A stretch of 64,000 bases of DNA from Thauera sp. K11 (GTDB lineage Bacteria; Pseudomonadota; Gammaproteobacteria; Burkholderiales; Rhodocyclaceae), in assembly GCF_002354895.1 (NCBI RefSeq), contig NZ_CP023439.1, positions 3,162,001-3,226,000 on the forward strand, written 5' to 3'. The notes below the pieces were generated by a model. The model was not told the origin of the DNA, made no database searches, and saw only the letters and a list, made by a program, of their open reading frames with translations. Numbering within the stretch: the stretch's first letter is position 1; each line of letters begins with the position of its first letter. The position numbers and the translations under genes were made by a program. Below, piece after piece: positions 30,501-39,052 of this stretch.

Positions 30501-30601
30501 GCCACGCGGGGTATTCGTGGAGCCGGCGAGGACTGTCCGAGCCCGAAGGGCGAGTTCCGCAGCCGGCGGAACGAATACCCCGCGTGGCGTCCGGATCCCC
30601 C
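30501..30601. repeat. long inverted repeat element D1
   Basis: Perfect 18-bp arms (30501-30518 and 30571-30588, GCCACGCGGGGTATTCGT and its complement) enclose GCCGGCGAGGACTGTCCGAG and GGCGAGTTCCGCAGCCGGC. The core is shorter than in A and B, lacking the middle GAGCGAAGCGAG. Positions 30506-30601 recur at 30715-30810. Confidence 0.9.
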
Positions 30602-30712
30602 TCACGAACGCCCACCCCCGCACCTCCCCAACAACCGTCCACCGCCAGCCCGCCGTGCGATGGTTTCCAAGTCTTCGTCCAGGTGTTTGAATACCGCCAC
30701 GGCAAGGACGAC

Positions 30713-30810
30713 ATGCGGGGTATTCGTGGAGCCGGCGAGGACCGTCCGAGCCCGAAGGGCGAGTTCTGCAGCCGGCGGAACGAATACCCCGCGTGGCGTC
30801 CGGATCCCCC
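30713..30810. repeat. long inverted repeat element D2, near-identical copy of D1
   Basis: Repeats 30506-30601 with offset 209 and only two substitutions in the core (ACTGTCC to ACCGTCC, GTTCCGCAG to GTTCTGCAG). The inverted arms are perfect over 13 bases (30715-30727 with 30780-30792). The copied segment includes 20 bases beyond the right arm, which shows duplication of a unit larger than the hairpin. Confidence 0.9.
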
Positions 30811-30940
30811 CGCGAGCGACGCAGCAGGGAACACTCCACGCCTTCCCCGACAAAACCACCAAGAACACTCGATACCAACACCAAATGCGCGAAGGAGCCG
30901 CCACGAAGCCCCGCCGCGCAACCAAGGGAGACATGAACCC

Positions 30941-32212
30941 ATGCAAGTGCCCGCCTCCGGCCGCATGCTGCCGATGGCCATCGTCATCGCCGCCTACGTG
31001 CTGTCCTTCTTCCATCGCTTCGCCCCTGCCGGCATCGCCCAGGATCTTGCCGCGGCCTTCCAGACCAGCGCCGCCTCGCTCGGCGTGCTGGCCGCCACCT
31101 ACTTCTACGTCTATACGCTGATGCAGGTGCCGACCGGCATCCTCGTGGACACGCTCGGCCCGCGCCGCATCCTGCTGCTGGGCGGACTCATCGCCGGCGC
31201 CGGAAGTGCGCTGTTCGGCATGGCGCCCGACCTCGACGTGGCGCTGGCGGGGCGCACGCTGGTGGGGCTCGGCGTGTCGGTGGTGTTCATCGCCATGCTC
31301 AAGCTCATCGCCGTCTGGTTCGACGAGCGCCGCTTCGCCACGCTGGTCGGCCTGTCGATGCTGCTCGGCAACCTCGGCTCGGTGCTCGCCGGCACGCCGC
31401 TGGCGGCGGTGGCGCAGCTCACTTCGTGGCGCGGTGTGTTCTTCGGCGCCGCGGTGCTTTCCGCGCTGCTCGGCGTGGCGTGCTGGATCTTCGTCCGCGA
31501 GAACCGGAACGCCGGCGCGCCGGCGCCGCGCTTCGACCGTACCGCGATCATCGGCGGCCTGATGGGGGTACTGTCGAACCGCGCGACCTGGCCGGCGGTG
31601 TGGGTCAATTTCGGCATCGGCGGCAGCTTCTTCGCCTTCGCCGGGCTGTGGGCCACGCCCTACCTGGTACAGGTGCACGGGCTCGAGCGGGTGCAGGCGG
31701 CCAATCATCTGTCGCTGTATTTCGCCGGCTTCGCCGTCGGCTGCTTTGCCATCGGCAGCCTGTCCGACCGGATCGGAAAACGCCGGCCGGTGCTGATGGC
31801 GGGCACCGCGCTCTACTGCGCGCTGTGGCTGGTGTGGCTGTCGGCGGTGCGCATGCCCATCGGGCTGAGCTATGCGCTGTTCGCGCTGATGGGCCTGGCC
31901 ACCGCGAGCTTCTCGCTGACCTGGGCCTGCGCCAAGGAGGTCAATCCGCCGCAGCTCTCGGGCATGAGCACCAGCGTGACGAACATGGGCGGCTTTCTCT
32001 CCGGTGCGCTGCTGCAGCCGGCGGTGGGAGCGCTGATGGATTTCGGCTGGGATGGCGCCGTCGCCAACGGCGTGCGCCTGTATTCGGTCGACACCTTCCG
32101 CCACGGCATCGCCCTGCTGGCCGCCTCGGCCTTCTTCGGCGCGCTGATGACGCTTTTCCTGCGCGAGACGGGCTGCCGCAACATCTGGAAGCCGGCGGCC
32201 GCTTCCACCTGA
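30941..32212 (+). CDS. MFS transporter
   Basis: 423-residue, 12-segment major facilitator. Motif A-like GILVDTLGPRRILLLGG follows TM2 and GSLSDRIGKRRPVL is the second-half equivalent; VGLGVSVVFIAMLKLIAVWF covers TM4-5. Substrate cannot be assigned. The frame is open far upstream through the repeats, but the ATG at 30941 immediately precedes the first hydrophobic segment. A GGGAG is 11 bases upstream. It stands alone between the repeat gap and DUF2189. Confidence 0.88.
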   Translation: MQVPASGRMLPMAIVIAAYVLSFFHRFAPAGIAQDLAAAFQTSAASLGVLAATYFYVYTLMQVPTGILVDTLGPRRILLLGGLIAGAGSALFGMAPDLDVALAGRTLVGLGVSVVFIAMLKLIAVWFDERRFATLVGLSMLLGNLGSVLAGTPLAAVAQLTSWRGVFFGAAVLSALLGVACWIFVRENRNAGAPAPRFDRTAIIGGLMGVLSNRATWPAVWVNFGIGGSFFAFAGLWATPYLVQVHGLERVQAANHLSLYFAGFAVGCFAIGSLSDRIGKRRPVLMAGTALYCALWLVWLSAVRMPIGLSYALFALMGLATASFSLTWACAKEVNPPQLSGMSTSVTNMGGFLSGALLQPAVGALMDFGWDGAVANGVRLYSVDTFRHGIALLAASAFFGALMTLFLRETGCRNIWKPAAAST

Positions 32213-32406
32213 ACGGCGGCAGGCGGGCACGGATGCCGGGATGGCCGGCGGCAGCGCATCGTCGATGGTAAACGACAATGGGACGCATTGGCGAACTCAT
32301 CCCGCCTTGTCCTACTCTCAGGTTACACAGCCGCAGTCCGTTCCCGGGCGAGGGCACGGAGCGGCTGGTAGCCCGGGGCGACGTTCCTCACCGCACGGAG
32401 GTTGTC

Positions 32407-33180
32407 ATGGACAAATCGCTGAACACGCTGGAGCACCACTTCCACCTGCCACGCATCCGCCAGGTCGGCGGCTCCCGTCCCTTCCACTGGCTGCGCATGG
32501 GCTGGAGCGACATGCGCGACAACCTGGGCGCGAGCCTGTCGTACGGCGTCTTCTTCGCCGCGCTCGGCTATTTGATCCTGGCTTACGCGAGCGACCGGCC
32601 CTACCTCTTCACCGCCGCCATCTCCGGCTTCTTCCTCGTCGGCCCGATCGCCGCCGCCGGCCTGTACGAGATCTCGCGCCGGCACGACGCCGGCGAGCGG
32701 GCATCGCTGGGCGCTTCGCTGCGCGGCCTGATGCGGCACGGCGACAGCCTGATGTATTTCGGCCTCTTCCTGGCCATCGTGCTGCTGAGCTGGGAACGCC
32801 TGTCGGCCATCCTGTTCGCGCTGTTCTACCAGGGCAACGTGCCGGAACTGTCCCACTTCGCCCGCGAAGTGTTCCTGTCGGGTGAATACACCCACTTCGT
32901 CGTCGCCTACATGGTCGTCGGCGGTGCGCTGGCCGCGCTGGTGTTCGCCCTGTCGGCGATCTCCATCCCGATGCTGATGGACCGCGACGTCGATGCCATC
33001 AGCGCGGCGATGACGAGCGCCAGGGCCGTCGGCATGAATCTCGGCGCGATGGCGGTCTGGGCGGCGCTGATCGTGGCGCTGGTCGCGATCGGCTTCGCGA
33101 CGATGATGATCGGCATGGCCGTGCTGCTGCCGCTGCTCGGGCATGCGACCTGGCACGCCTATCGCGACCTCGTCGAGTGA
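32407..33180 (+). CDS. DUF2189 family membrane protein
   Basis: 257 residues with about six hydrophobic segments, beginning near residue 40 (SYGVFFAALGYLILAY, then FTAAISGFFLVGPIAAAGLYEISRR). Sequence and length match the DUF2189 family common in proteobacteria, of unknown function. Tight inner-membrane packing is expected from the Gly/Ala-rich helices. ATG at 32407 behind GGAGG. It has its own 194-bp upstream region and ends at a strong terminator, so it is probably monocistronic. Confidence 0.85.
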   Translation: MDKSLNTLEHHFHLPRIRQVGGSRPFHWLRMGWSDMRDNLGASLSYGVFFAALGYLILAYASDRPYLFTAAISGFFLVGPIAAAGLYEISRRHDAGERASLGASLRGLMRHGDSLMYFGLFLAIVLLSWERLSAILFALFYQGNVPELSHFAREVFLSGEYTHFVVAYMVVGGALAALVFALSAISIPMLMDRDVDAISAAMTSARAVGMNLGAMAVWAALIVALVAIGFATMMIGMAVLLPLLGHATWHAYRDLVE

Positions 33181-33230
33181 ATCCGGGGCGGGCCTCCCGC
33201 AAGGGAACCGCCCGCGACCGGACGCGGCCT

Positions 33231-33264
33231 GCGGGCGCCCTGGCGGCGCCCGCGGCTTTTTTTT
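33231..33264 (+). terminator. strong intrinsic terminator after DUF2189 gene
   Basis: GCGGGCGCC (33231-33239) pairs perfectly with GGCGCCCGC (33245-33253), and a run of eight T follows at 33257-33264. Confidence 0.92.
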
Positions 33265-33316
33265 GCGGCACAATAGGCCGCACCCGCAACGCCCGCATCC
33301 CAGACATACCGAGATC

Positions 33317-35401
33317 ATGACCCAGACGTCCGCCCCCGCCGCCTCCGGCAACCCCCTGCTCGACTTCTCCGGCCTGCCGCGCTTCGCGGACATCCGCCCG
33401 GAACACGTCGCGCCGGCGATGCGCCAACTGCTCGACGAGAACCGCGCGCTGATCGAGCGCCTGACCGCCGACCCCGCCACGCCCACCTGGGATACGTTCG
33501 TCGCGCCGATGACCGAGGCCGGCGAGCGCCTCGGCCGCGCCTGGGGCGTGGTCGGCCACCTGCACAGCGTGATGGACGTGCCGGAGTGGCGCGAGACCTA
33601 CAACGCGCTGCTGCCCGAAGTCTCGCGCTTCTTCGCCGAGGTCGGGCAGAACCTCGCGCTGTTCCGTAAATACAAGGCGCTGCGCGACGGCCCCGAGTAC
33701 GCCGCGCTGTCGCCCACCCGCCGCCTGATCCTCGACCACGAGGTGCGCGACTTCCGCCTGTCGGGCGCCGAGCTGCCCGACGAACTCAAGCCGCGCTTCA
33801 AGGACATCCAGGAAGAGCAGTCGCAACTGGCGGCGAAGTTCTCCGAAAACCTGCTCGACGCCACCAACGCGCACGAAGAACTGATCACCGACGAGTCCGA
33901 ACTGGCCGGCATCCCGGAAGACGCCCGGGCGCTGGCGCGCGCCTCCGCCGAGGCCGAAGGCAAGCCCGGCTGGCGCTTCACGCTGCACATGCCGTCCTAC
34001 CTGCCGGTGATGCAGTACGCCGACAGCCGCGCGCTGCGCGAGCGCATGTACCGCGCCTACGCCGTCCGCGCCTCCGAGCAGGGCGCGCCGGAATGGGACA
34101 ACGGCCCGCTGATCGGCCGCATCCTGGCGCTGCGCGCCGAAGAGGCGAAGATGCTCGGCTACGCCAGCTTCGCCGAGGTATCGCTGGTACCCAAGATGGC
34201 CGACACGCCGGCCCAGGTGCTCGCCTTCCTGCGCGAACTCGCCGCCAGGGCCAGACCCTTCGCCGAACGCGACCTCGCCGAACTGAAGGCTTTCGCCGGC
34301 GCCGAACTCGGCCTGGACCCGCTCCAGCCGTGGGACGTCGCCTACGCCTCCGAAAAGCTGCGCCAGTCGCGCTACGACTACTCCGACCAGGAGGTGAAGC
34401 AGTACTTCCCCGAGCCCAAGGTGCTCGACGGCCTGTTCGGCGTGATCCGCGCGCTGTACGGCGTCGACATCCTGCCCGACGAGGCGCCGAGCTGGGATGC
34501 GGACACGCGCTTCTTCCGCATCGAGAAGGACGGCGACACCGTCGGCCACTTCTACCTCGACCTGCACGCGCGCCCGACCAAGCGCGGCGGCGCGTGGATG
34601 GATTCGGCGCGCAGCCGCCACCGCACCCCGCACGGCACCGAGACGCCCGTCGCCTACCTGGTGTGCAACTTCCCCGGCGCGGTCGGCGGCAAGCCCGCCA
34701 CCTTCAGCCACGACGACGTGCTGACGCTGTTCCACGAGTGCGGCCACGGCCTGCACCACCTGCTGACCAGGGTGGAGGACCTCGCCGTGTCGGGCATCCA
34801 CGGCGTCGAGTGGGACGCCGTCGAACTGCCGAGCCAGTTCATGGAGAACTTCTGCTGGGAATGGGACGTGCTGCAGGGCATGACCGCCCACGTCGACAGC
34901 GGCGAACCGCTGCCGCGCGCGCTGTACGACAAGATGATCGCGGCGAAGAACTTCCAGAGCGGCATGCAGACCGTGCGCCAGTTGGAGTTCTCGATGTTCG
35001 ACCTGCGGCTGCATTCCGAACCCGGCGCCGGTGCCGGACCGGTGCCGGTGGAGCGCGTGATGGCGCTGCTCGACGAGGTGCGGCGCGAGGTGGCGGTACT
35101 GTTCCCGCCCGCCTGGCACCGCTTCCCGCACAGCTTCTCGCACATCTTCGCCGGCGGCTACGCGGCGGGCTACTACAGCTACAAGTGGGCGGAAGTGCTG
35201 TCGGCCGACGCCTTCGAGGCGTTCGAGGAGGCCGGCGCGGGCAAGGGCAGCCTGCTCGACGCCGAGACCGGCGCCCGCTTCTGGCGCGAGATCCTCGCGG
35301 TGGGCGGCAGCCGGCCGGCGATCGAATCCTTCAAGGCTTTCCGCGGCCGCGAGCCGCGCGTCGACGCCCTGCTGCGTCACAACGGCATGGCACGCACATG
35401 A
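33317..35401 (+). CDS. prlC: oligopeptidase A (M3 metallopeptidase)
   Basis: Cytoplasmic Zn endopeptidase that degrades peptides, including cleaved signal peptides. 694 residues, normal for the family. The metal site is FHECGHGLHH (HEXXH) near residue 472, and the third ligand lies in the following GVEWDAVELPSQFMENFCWE. The C-terminal HIFAGGYAAGYYSYKWAE is also conserved. Its stop overlaps the next start as ATGA, so the glutaredoxin-like gene is translationally coupled to it. Confidence 0.96.
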   Translation: MTQTSAPAASGNPLLDFSGLPRFADIRPEHVAPAMRQLLDENRALIERLTADPATPTWDTFVAPMTEAGERLGRAWGVVGHLHSVMDVPEWRETYNALLPEVSRFFAEVGQNLALFRKYKALRDGPEYAALSPTRRLILDHEVRDFRLSGAELPDELKPRFKDIQEEQSQLAAKFSENLLDATNAHEELITDESELAGIPEDARALARASAEAEGKPGWRFTLHMPSYLPVMQYADSRALRERMYRAYAVRASEQGAPEWDNGPLIGRILALRAEEAKMLGYASFAEVSLVPKMADTPAQVLAFLRELAARARPFAERDLAELKAFAGAELGLDPLQPWDVAYASEKLRQSRYDYSDQEVKQYFPEPKVLDGLFGVIRALYGVDILPDEAPSWDADTRFFRIEKDGDTVGHFYLDLHARPTKRGGAWMDSARSRHRTPHGTETPVAYLVCNFPGAVGGKPATFSHDDVLTLFHECGHGLHHLLTRVEDLAVSGIHGVEWDAVELPSQFMENFCWEWDVLQGMTAHVDSGEPLPRALYDKMIAAKNFQSGMQTVRQLEFSMFDLRLHSEPGAGAGPVPVERVMALLDEVRREVAVLFPPAWHRFPHSFSHIFAGGYAAGYYSYKWAEVLSADAFEAFEEAGAGKGSLLDAETGARFWREILAVGGSRPAIESFKAFRGREPRVDALLRHNGMART

Positions 35402-35895
35402 ACAGGCTTTCCGTTTTCTCCGCCGCGGCCGGCCTGGCCGCAGCACTTGCCGGCCTCGGCGCGGCCGACGCCACGGCGCAGACCGATACCTACCGCTGGG
35501 TGGACCAGCGGGGCCAGGTGAATTACTCCGACCGGCCGCCGCCGCCGGAAGTGCGCAAGGTGGAAGAACGGCGGTTCGGCAGCGCGCCTGCCGACACCGC
35601 GCCGTCCTACACGCTGCGCACGGCGGCGGAAGAGTTCCCGATCGACCTGTACGTCGCCGACAACTGCGGCCAGTACTGCGACACCGCGCGCGAGTCGCTG
35701 ACGAGGCGCGGCGTGCCCTTCACCGAGCACAAGGTCGATGACGAAGCGGAACTCGCCGCCTACCGCGAACGCTTCGGCCAGCCCGAAGAAGTACCCGCCA
35801 TCGCGGTCGGCCGGCAGACGATGAAGGGCTACGACGGCGCCCGCTGGATGCGCATGCTCGACGACGCAGGCTACCCGAAGGCGCCCGTCCGCTGA
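35398..35895 (+). CDS. secreted DUF4124 plus glutaredoxin-domain protein
   Basis: 165 residues. A signal peptide (about residues 1-27, ending ADATAQ) is followed by a DUF4124 segment TYRWVDQRGQVNYSDRPPP and then a thioredoxin-fold domain beginning PIDLYVADNCGQYCDTARESL. The redox motif is CGQYC, that is CX3C rather than the CPYC of classical glutaredoxins. The cis-Pro loop is visible in EEVPAIAVG. Likely exported, with a role in the cell envelope; partner unknown. It starts within the prlC stop codon (4-base overlap). Confidence 0.88.
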   Translation: MNRLSVFSAAAGLAAALAGLGAADATAQTDTYRWVDQRGQVNYSDRPPPPEVRKVEERRFGSAPADTAPSYTLRTAAEEFPIDLYVADNCGQYCDTARESLTRRGVPFTEHKVDDEAELAAYRERFGQPEEVPAIAVGRQTMKGYDGARWMRMLDDAGYPKAPVR

Positions 35896-35956
35896 GGCCG
35901 GGCAGCGCCGGCCGGTGCGGCCGTAGCCGCCCGCAGGCGGCCCCGGCGACGGCACC

Positions 35957-36781
35957 TCACAGCCACAGGTCCCACGGAAAGGCGGCGAGCAGCGGGCCGG
36001 GATTGAAGCCGAACGACGGCATTCCCCCCATTTCCAGCGCCTGGGGAATCGACGTCGCGTAGTCGAAGCGGCTGCGCCCGGTGCCGTAGTAGTAGTCCAG
36101 GTACTTGAACAGGTTTTCGGTCTCGGAAAGGCGGACGTAGCGGGCCGGGATGCCGAAGGACTCGGCGATGACGAGGCCGTGCAGGGAACTGGCCAGCACC
36201 AGGCGCGCCTTGAGTATCTCCGCGATCACCGTGTTCCAGCCCGCCAGCGGCGAAACCACGTGCGGCGAATCGGCCACCAGCTTCAGGTCGTGCAGATTGG
36301 GCACGAACACATAGGGCCTTTCGCCCGTCGGCCGGAAGCGCTCGGGGAACAGGTGGCGCACCAGCAGCGCCGGATCGCCGAACACCATCGGCACGGCGTG
36401 GCCGCGGCGGCGCAGGAATTCCTCGGTCAGCGGGCCGCGCACGGCGCGGATGTCCAGGCGGCGCGCGGTGAAGCTGGATTCGGGCACCTTGCCGTTGATG
36501 CCCGAGCCCCACACGATGTCGCCGTCGCCGGCGAAATGCAGGATGGAGCCGATCGCCAGCAGCCTCGCGGCCTGCCCGACCTCGTCGTCGAGCGTCATGC
36601 CGCGCGTGCCGAGCACGCGCGCGACGACGATCCGCGAAAGATGGTCGCCGAAGTTCACGCTGCCGTCCGCCGGGCGCCAGTGGAACAGCGAGACATGCCC
36701 GTAGGGCAGCCCGTGGGGCATGATGGCCGGCGGCATCCTCGGAGGAGGCCGCCGCAGCAGGTTCCTGATCTTGTACAGCAT
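35957..36781 (-). CDS. polysaccharide pyruvyltransferase family protein
   Basis: 274 residues related to ExoV/WcaK-type ketal-pyruvate transferases: SVNFGDHLSRIVV near the N-terminus, AIGSILHFAGDGDIVWGSGI, RAVRGPLTEEFLRRRG, VFGDPALL, and SSLHGLVIAESFGIPA with the catalytic-site His. These enzymes decorate exported polysaccharides with pyruvate from phosphoenolpyruvate. I chose the ATG at 36781 (MLYKIRNLLRR) with AAGGAG upstream rather than the longer frame. It is isolated here, 16 kb from the EPS cluster, and may serve it. Confidence 0.85.
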   Translation of the reverse strand: MLYKIRNLLRRPPPRMPPAIMPHGLPYGHVSLFHWRPADGSVNFGDHLSRIVVARVLGTRGMTLDDEVGQAARLLAIGSILHFAGDGDIVWGSGINGKVPESSFTARRLDIRAVRGPLTEEFLRRRGHAVPMVFGDPALLVRHLFPERFRPTGERPYVFVPNLHDLKLVADSPHVVSPLAGWNTVIAEILKARLVLASSLHGLVIAESFGIPARYVRLSETENLFKYLDYYYGTGRSRFDYATSIPQALEMGGMPSFGFNPGPLLAAFPWDLWL

Positions 36782-37049
36782 TGGGGGTCCGACTCCTTTC
36801 CGGTCCATTGCCGGTATTTCCGTTCTTCTGGCGCCTCGCTCGGCACGCAGCAATGCGCGGCTGCGCAGGGTGCCGGCAGCGCCGCGGCGGAAGGCCGGCC
36901 ACAGCAGCAGCACGAGCACCCATGCCGAAATCATAACACCGGCGCCGGCCGCGAGCCGGCCGGCACGACGAGGAAGCGACCGCGCCGGACGTCACGGTGG
37001 TCCCGGATCGCCGCGTGCCTCGCTCTCGTGCCGGCGGTATGCTTGGGCC

Positions 37050-37865
37050 ATGAGCATCCTGATCGGATTGACGGTGGGCCTGGTCCTGGGCCTGACCGGT
37101 GCGGGTGGATCGATTTTCGCGGTGCCGCTGCTGATGGCCGGCCTGGGTTGGCCAATCACGCAGGCGTCGACCGCTTCGCTGCTGGCGGTGGCGATCTCGG
37201 CCGCCGTCGGCGCCGCGCTGGCTTGGCGGCACAGCTATGTGCGCTACCGCGCGGCGACGTTGATGGCGCTCGTCGGCACGTTCTTCGCACCGGCCGGCAT
37301 CGGCCTCGCGGACCGGCTGCCGCAGCCGACGCTGACGAAGATCTTCTCGCTCGTGCTGGCCATCGTCGGGGTGCGCATGTTCCTGGCCGCGCGGCGCTGC
37401 GGCGAGGACGCCGCCGTCGTGCGCTCGGCGGTGGCGGGCGAAGGGCGGTCTTCCAGGGGCAGGGTCGGCAGCGTGAATCCGGCGACCGGGCGCCTGGTCT
37501 GGACGCAGGCGGTGGCGGTGACGATGTCGCTCATCGGCGCCTGCACCGGCTTTCTTTCCGGCCTGCTCGGCGTCGGCGGCGGTTTCGTGATCGTCCCGGC
37601 GCTGCGCGCGACGGTGCCGCTGTCGATGCACTCCGCGGTGGCCACGTCGCTGATGGCCATCGCGCTGACCAGTTCGGGCACCTTCCTCAGCGGCTTGCTG
37701 CATGGGCGGACGGTACCGCTGGCCGCCGTGCTGCCCTTCGTCGGCGGGGCGGTGCTCGGCATGGTGCTCGGGCGCACGGTCGCCGGCCGCATCTCCGGCC
37801 CCCGACTGCAGCAAAGTTTCGCCGCTCTCGCCGTGGCGGTGTCGATCGTCATGGCCTTCGCGTAA
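37050..37865 (+). CDS. TauE/SafE family sulfite/anion exporter
   Basis: 271-residue membrane protein with the duplicated TauE/SafE repeat: LGLTGAGGSIFAVPLLMAGLG in the first half and LLGVGGGFVIVPALRA in the second. About eight hydrophobic segments. Members export sulfite, sulfoacetate or other organosulfur anions; which one here is unknown. It is divergent from the pyruvyltransferase across 268 bases and ends before a 335-bp gap. Confidence 0.88.
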   Translation: MSILIGLTVGLVLGLTGAGGSIFAVPLLMAGLGWPITQASTASLLAVAISAAVGAALAWRHSYVRYRAATLMALVGTFFAPAGIGLADRLPQPTLTKIFSLVLAIVGVRMFLAARRCGEDAAVVRSAVAGEGRSSRGRVGSVNPATGRLVWTQAVAVTMSLIGACTGFLSGLLGVGGGFVIVPALRATVPLSMHSAVATSLMAIALTSSGTFLSGLLHGRTVPLAAVLPFVGGAVLGMVLGRTVAGRISGPRLQQSFAALAVAVSIVMAFA

Positions 37866-38200
37866 CGCCTGTCAAACGGCCGGCCATGCCACCTTGGCAC
37901 GGGCTCTGTTCATTCGATCGAACGGCGGTGGATGGCGACCTATGACGGCACGCCGGAAATGCGCGAGCCAGACGCCGGCCAGCCGCCCTCCAGCGGCAAC
38001 TGGATTGCTCGGCCCAGGTCAAACGCGCCGGCGGGGATCGAGCGGAACAAGACCGTCCGCTGATACCATGGCGGCATCCGCGCGACACTGGCGCCACACC
38101 CGCAGCGCCCCGGAAGCGGATAGCCAGATGGATGGCCAGAGCGAGAAATCAGGCAAACCATCCACGCAAGCGACTGAAATCAAAATAAATCGCCCATACC
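37866..38200. other. 335-bp gap before exonuclease III, nothing recognised
   Basis: No gene or known RNA seen. A 10-bp palindrome TTCGATCGAA lies at 37913-37922. The last 35 bases are A-rich (AAATCAAAATAAAT) and probably contain the xth promoter. Confidence 0.6.
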
Positions 38201-38968
38201 ATGAAAATCGCCACCTGGAACGTAAACTCCCTCAAAGTGCGCCTGCCCCAGGCGCTCGACTGGCTCGCCGCCAACCGGCCGGACGCGCTGTGCCTGCAGG
38301 AACTCAAACTGGAGGACAGGGCCTTCCCGGTCGCCGAACTCGAAGCCGCCGGCTACCACGCCGTCTTCACCGGGCAGAAGACGTACAACGGCGTCGCCAT
38401 CCTGAGCCCGGCGCCGATCGACGAAGCCGGCGTGGTGCGCAACATCCCGGGCTTCGAGGACGCGCAGAGGCGGCTGATCGCGGCGACCATCGGCGGCGTC
38501 CGGGTGGTGTGCGGCTACTTTCCCAACGGCCAGGCGGTGGGCTCGGACAAGTTCGACTACAAGCTGCGCTGGCTCGCCGCGCTCACCGACTGGCTGCGCG
38601 AGGAGTTGAAGACCCACGCGCGGCTGGTGCTGGCCGGCGACTTCAACATCGCACCGGAAGACCGCGACGCCCACCCCGACTGGAAGGACGAGATCCACGT
38701 GTCCGAACCGGAACGCGCCGCCTTCCGCGCGCTGCAGGGCCTGGGCCTGGTCGACGCCTTCCGCCTGTTCGAACAGCCCGAGCGCAGCTTCTCGTGGTGG
38801 GACTACCGCATGCTGGCCTTCCGCCGCAATTTCGGCCTGCGCATCGACCATCTCCTGGTGTCGCCGGCGCTGCGCGACGCCTGCCGCAGTTGCGTCGTCG
38901 ACAAGGCGCCGCGCCGGCTGGAGCGCCCGTCCGACCACGCGCCGGTGGTGCTGGAACTCGAGACCTGA
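38201..38968 (+). CDS. xth: exodeoxyribonuclease III / AP endonuclease
   Basis: DNA repair nuclease acting at abasic sites. 255 residues with [24 protein letters not shown] (metal-binding Glu), [53 protein letters not shown] and the final catalytic [10 protein letters not shown]. Complete and of normal length. It is followed by a short betaproteobacterial-type repeat and the Crp/Fnr gene. Confidence 0.96.
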   Translation: MKIATWNVNSLKVRLPQALDWLAANRPDALCLQELKLEDRAFPVAELEAAGYHAVFTGQKTYNGVAILSPAPIDEAGVVRNIPGFEDAQRRLIAATIGGVRVVCGYFPNGQAVGSDKFDYKLRWLAALTDWLREELKTHARLVLAGDFNIAPEDRDAHPDWKDEIHVSEPERAAFRALQGLGLVDAFRLFEQPERSFSWWDYRMLAFRRNFGLRIDHLLVSPALRDACRSCVVDKAPRRLERPSDHAPVVLELET

Positions 38969-38978
38969 AAATGGAACG

Positions 38979-39046
38979 ACCCCCACGCTCGGTGCGTTCG
39001 CTGCTCCTCGAGGGGGCGTCGGTACGCTCGAGGCGGTTCGGCGCGT
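38979..39046. repeat. CCCCCACGCTC / CTCGAGGGGGC intergenic repeat, copy 1
   Basis: ACCCCCACGCTC is followed 15 bases later by a palindromic CTCCTCGAGGGGG and a GC-rich tail. The pattern resembles the CCCCC-ACGCTC ... CCCC-GAGGGGGC intergenic repeats that are common in betaproteobacteria. A related copy is at 45142-45205. Confidence 0.5.
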
Positions 39047-39052
39047 ACTGAA

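Larger units (their letters stand above)
30429..30940. other. 512-bp repeat-bearing gap between purC and an MFS gene
   Basis: Carries hairpin elements D1 and D2 as a 96-bp direct repeat with a 113-bp spacer. The rest shows no gene; the last 100 bases are relatively A-rich and probably contain the MFS promoter, without a box I could fix. Confidence 0.75.

Noticed and set aside
19162..30810. Hairpin elements considered as a CRISPR array or integron attC sites.
   Set aside because: Spacing is irregular over kilobases, copies differ in length and arms, there are no cas or integrase genes, and no gene cassettes lie between them.
30584..30940. N-terminal extension of the MFS gene through element D2.
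   Set aside because: The extension translates the repeat; transporters of this type begin directly with the first membrane helix, as from 30941.
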